A DNA stretch of 64,000 nucleotides from Streptococcus sp. (lineage in GTDB: Bacteria > Bacillota > Bacilli > Lactobacillales > Streptococcaceae): NCBI GenBank assembly GCA_030527925.1, contig JAUMZW010000003.1:1-64000 (forward strand), read 5' to 3'. The notes under the pieces were generated by a model. It had not been told where the DNA came from. It did not search any database and saw only the letters and a list, made by a program, of their open reading frames with translations. Below are positions 63,227-64,000 of the stretch, piece after piece. The first letter of the stretch is position 1. Each line of letters begins with the position of its first letter. A program made the position numbers and the translations under genes.

Positions 63227-63760
63227 TTAGTTATAAACAATGACCATAGCTGGTCTTAATAAACGCTCATGTAGTTTATAGCCTTTTTGGAAAACTTGTG
63301 CAATCGTATCTGCTGGATGTTCTTCATCAGCAGGTAAAGTTTGAACAGCCATATGAAGATTAGGGTCAAATGTTTCCACTTCCACTTCTACTATCCCTTC
63401 TTCTTTGAGTGCCTGTGCTAAACTTTCTTGCACCATTTCAAGACCTTTTTTAACATCATCTGTTATTCCCTCAACCGCTAACGCTCGCTCAATATTATCA
63501 AGACTTGGTAATATTGCTTTTGCCAAATCTTGTGAACGATACTTTTGAAGTTGTTGACGTTCTTCATTTGCACGACGCTGTATATTCTGCATTTCTGCAT
63601 GAGCACGAAGGTATTTGTTTTCAAACTCCTCTGCCTTATTCAAAGCTTCCTCTAATGCTTTATTGCTAACAGCTTCAACGGTTTCTTCTGTCACTGTTTC
63701 GTTTTTTACGACTTCCTCTTCAACAGGCATTTTTTCTTTTTTTTCTTTCTTCTTAGTCAA
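63227..63760 (-). CDS. grpE: Nucleotide exchange factor GrpE
   Basis: A 177-residue protein with a charged N-terminus, a long coiled-coil (about 35-95, [22 protein letters not shown]) and a C-terminal beta domain ending [24 protein letters not shown] sequence (here [22 protein letters not shown] split across the end). It releases ADP from DnaK. It lies 23 nt after hrcA. Confidence 0.95.
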   Translation of the reverse strand: MTKKKEKKEKMPVEEEVVKNETVTEETVEAVSNKALEEALNKAEEFENKYLRAHAEMQNIQRRANEERQQLQKYRSQDLAKAILPSLDNIERALAVEGITDDVKKGLEMVQESLAQALKEEGIVEVEVETFDPNLHMAVQTLPADEEHPADTIAQVFQKGYKLHERLLRPAMVIVYN

Positions 63761-63783
63761 GGCTTACCCTCTTTCTTTTCTAT

Positions 63784-64000
63784 TTAATTCACTTCATAGT
63801 GATTACTATTTAAATATCGATAATAATCATTTAACTTAGCAGCGAGCACTTTCCCAATAACAGTCATCAAACCAATGCTACGTTTATAATCCATGGTTAC
63901 AGGACCAATGAGTGATAATAAGCCAATCCCCCTGTATGGAATAATAAATTTATGGGTTAGTACTGCTAAATCCGATAACGATTCTTCTTTGCTATCTGCA
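63784..64000 (-). CDS. hrcA: Heat-shock repressor HrcA, C-terminal part (cut by window edge)
   Basis: The last 71 codons and stop of hrcA, running off the right edge. The visible sequence ([20 protein letters not shown], then [20 protein letters not shown] and HYEVN) matches the HrcA C-terminus. HrcA represses this operon by binding CIRCE; the operator would be upstream of hrcA, outside the window. None is seen inside it. Confidence 0.9.
   Translation of the reverse strand, partial: ADSKEESLSDLAVLTHKFIIPYRGIGLLSLIGPVTMDYKRSIGLMTVIGKVLAAKLNDYYRYLNSNHYEVN

Overview
The window is chromosomal DNA of a low-GC Gram-positive coccus, almost certainly a Streptococcus and most likely of the pyogenic group. 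The evidence is the gene content and order: oppABCDF, dacA, sufCDSUB, a TagO/GacO-type transferase, mecA and uppP in one block, and rpoE-pyrG, fba, fakA and hrcA-grpE-dnaK-dnaJ nearby, all with streptococcal-type proteins. I cannot name the species from sequence alone. No rRNA lies inside the window, but its left edge ends in tandem rRNA promoters pointing off the edge.

Layout. 1-180: rRNA operon promoters (minus). 169-4288: a lantibiotic-immunity-like module (response regulator, histidine kinase, LanF-type ATPase, two LanE/LanG-type permeases) with no lantibiotic structural or modification genes in view. The kinase carries a premature stop and the first permease is frameshifted in an A-tract. 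4343-6563: a membrane-anchored MutS-like ATPase and a glutathione peroxidase. 6762-16487: a 9.7-kb integrative element in the 3' end of rpsI, bounded by 21-bp direct repeats. It encodes a tyrosine integrase, a small Xis-like protein, a pMV158-type rolling-circle Rep with a recognisable double-strand origin, an FtsK/TcpA-like ATPase and regulators. Its cargo is a GGNCC-type (Eco47II/Sau96I-like) restriction-modification pair flanked by a long HTH protein and a Ser/Thr protein kinase homologue. 16471-24026: rpsI, rplM and the opp operon. 24211-38395: dacA, suf operon, tagO-like gene, mecA, uppP, a frameshifted DUF2207 gene, an amino-acid ABC transporter and a 38-codon gene. 38434-43928: a stomatin-like protein and the branched-chain amino acid genes ilvB-ilvN-ilvC-ilvA. 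44162-64000: fakA, an Asp23 protein, rpmB, fba, tRNA-Leu, an alpha/beta hydrolase, pyrG, rpoE, tig, an MscS channel, a vitamin-salvage cluster, truA, a heterodimeric ABC exporter, dnaJ, dnaK, grpE and the end of hrcA.

Regulation visible in the sequence: near-consensus CodY boxes upstream of oppA and ilvB (peptide uptake and branched-chain amino acid synthesis under one nutrient signal); a pyrG leader starting with GGGC and ending in an intrinsic terminator (CTP-responsive attenuation); an L13-type leader before rplM; and, before the ABC exporter pair, a 23-codon leader peptide followed by a strong terminator hairpin, which looks like ribosome-mediated attenuation of a drug exporter.

The parts most worth following up are the element's HTH-methylase-nuclease-kinase cassette, its plasmid-like replication origin in a chromosomal element, the exporter attenuator, and the four interrupted genes, two of them through single-base changes in A-tracts.
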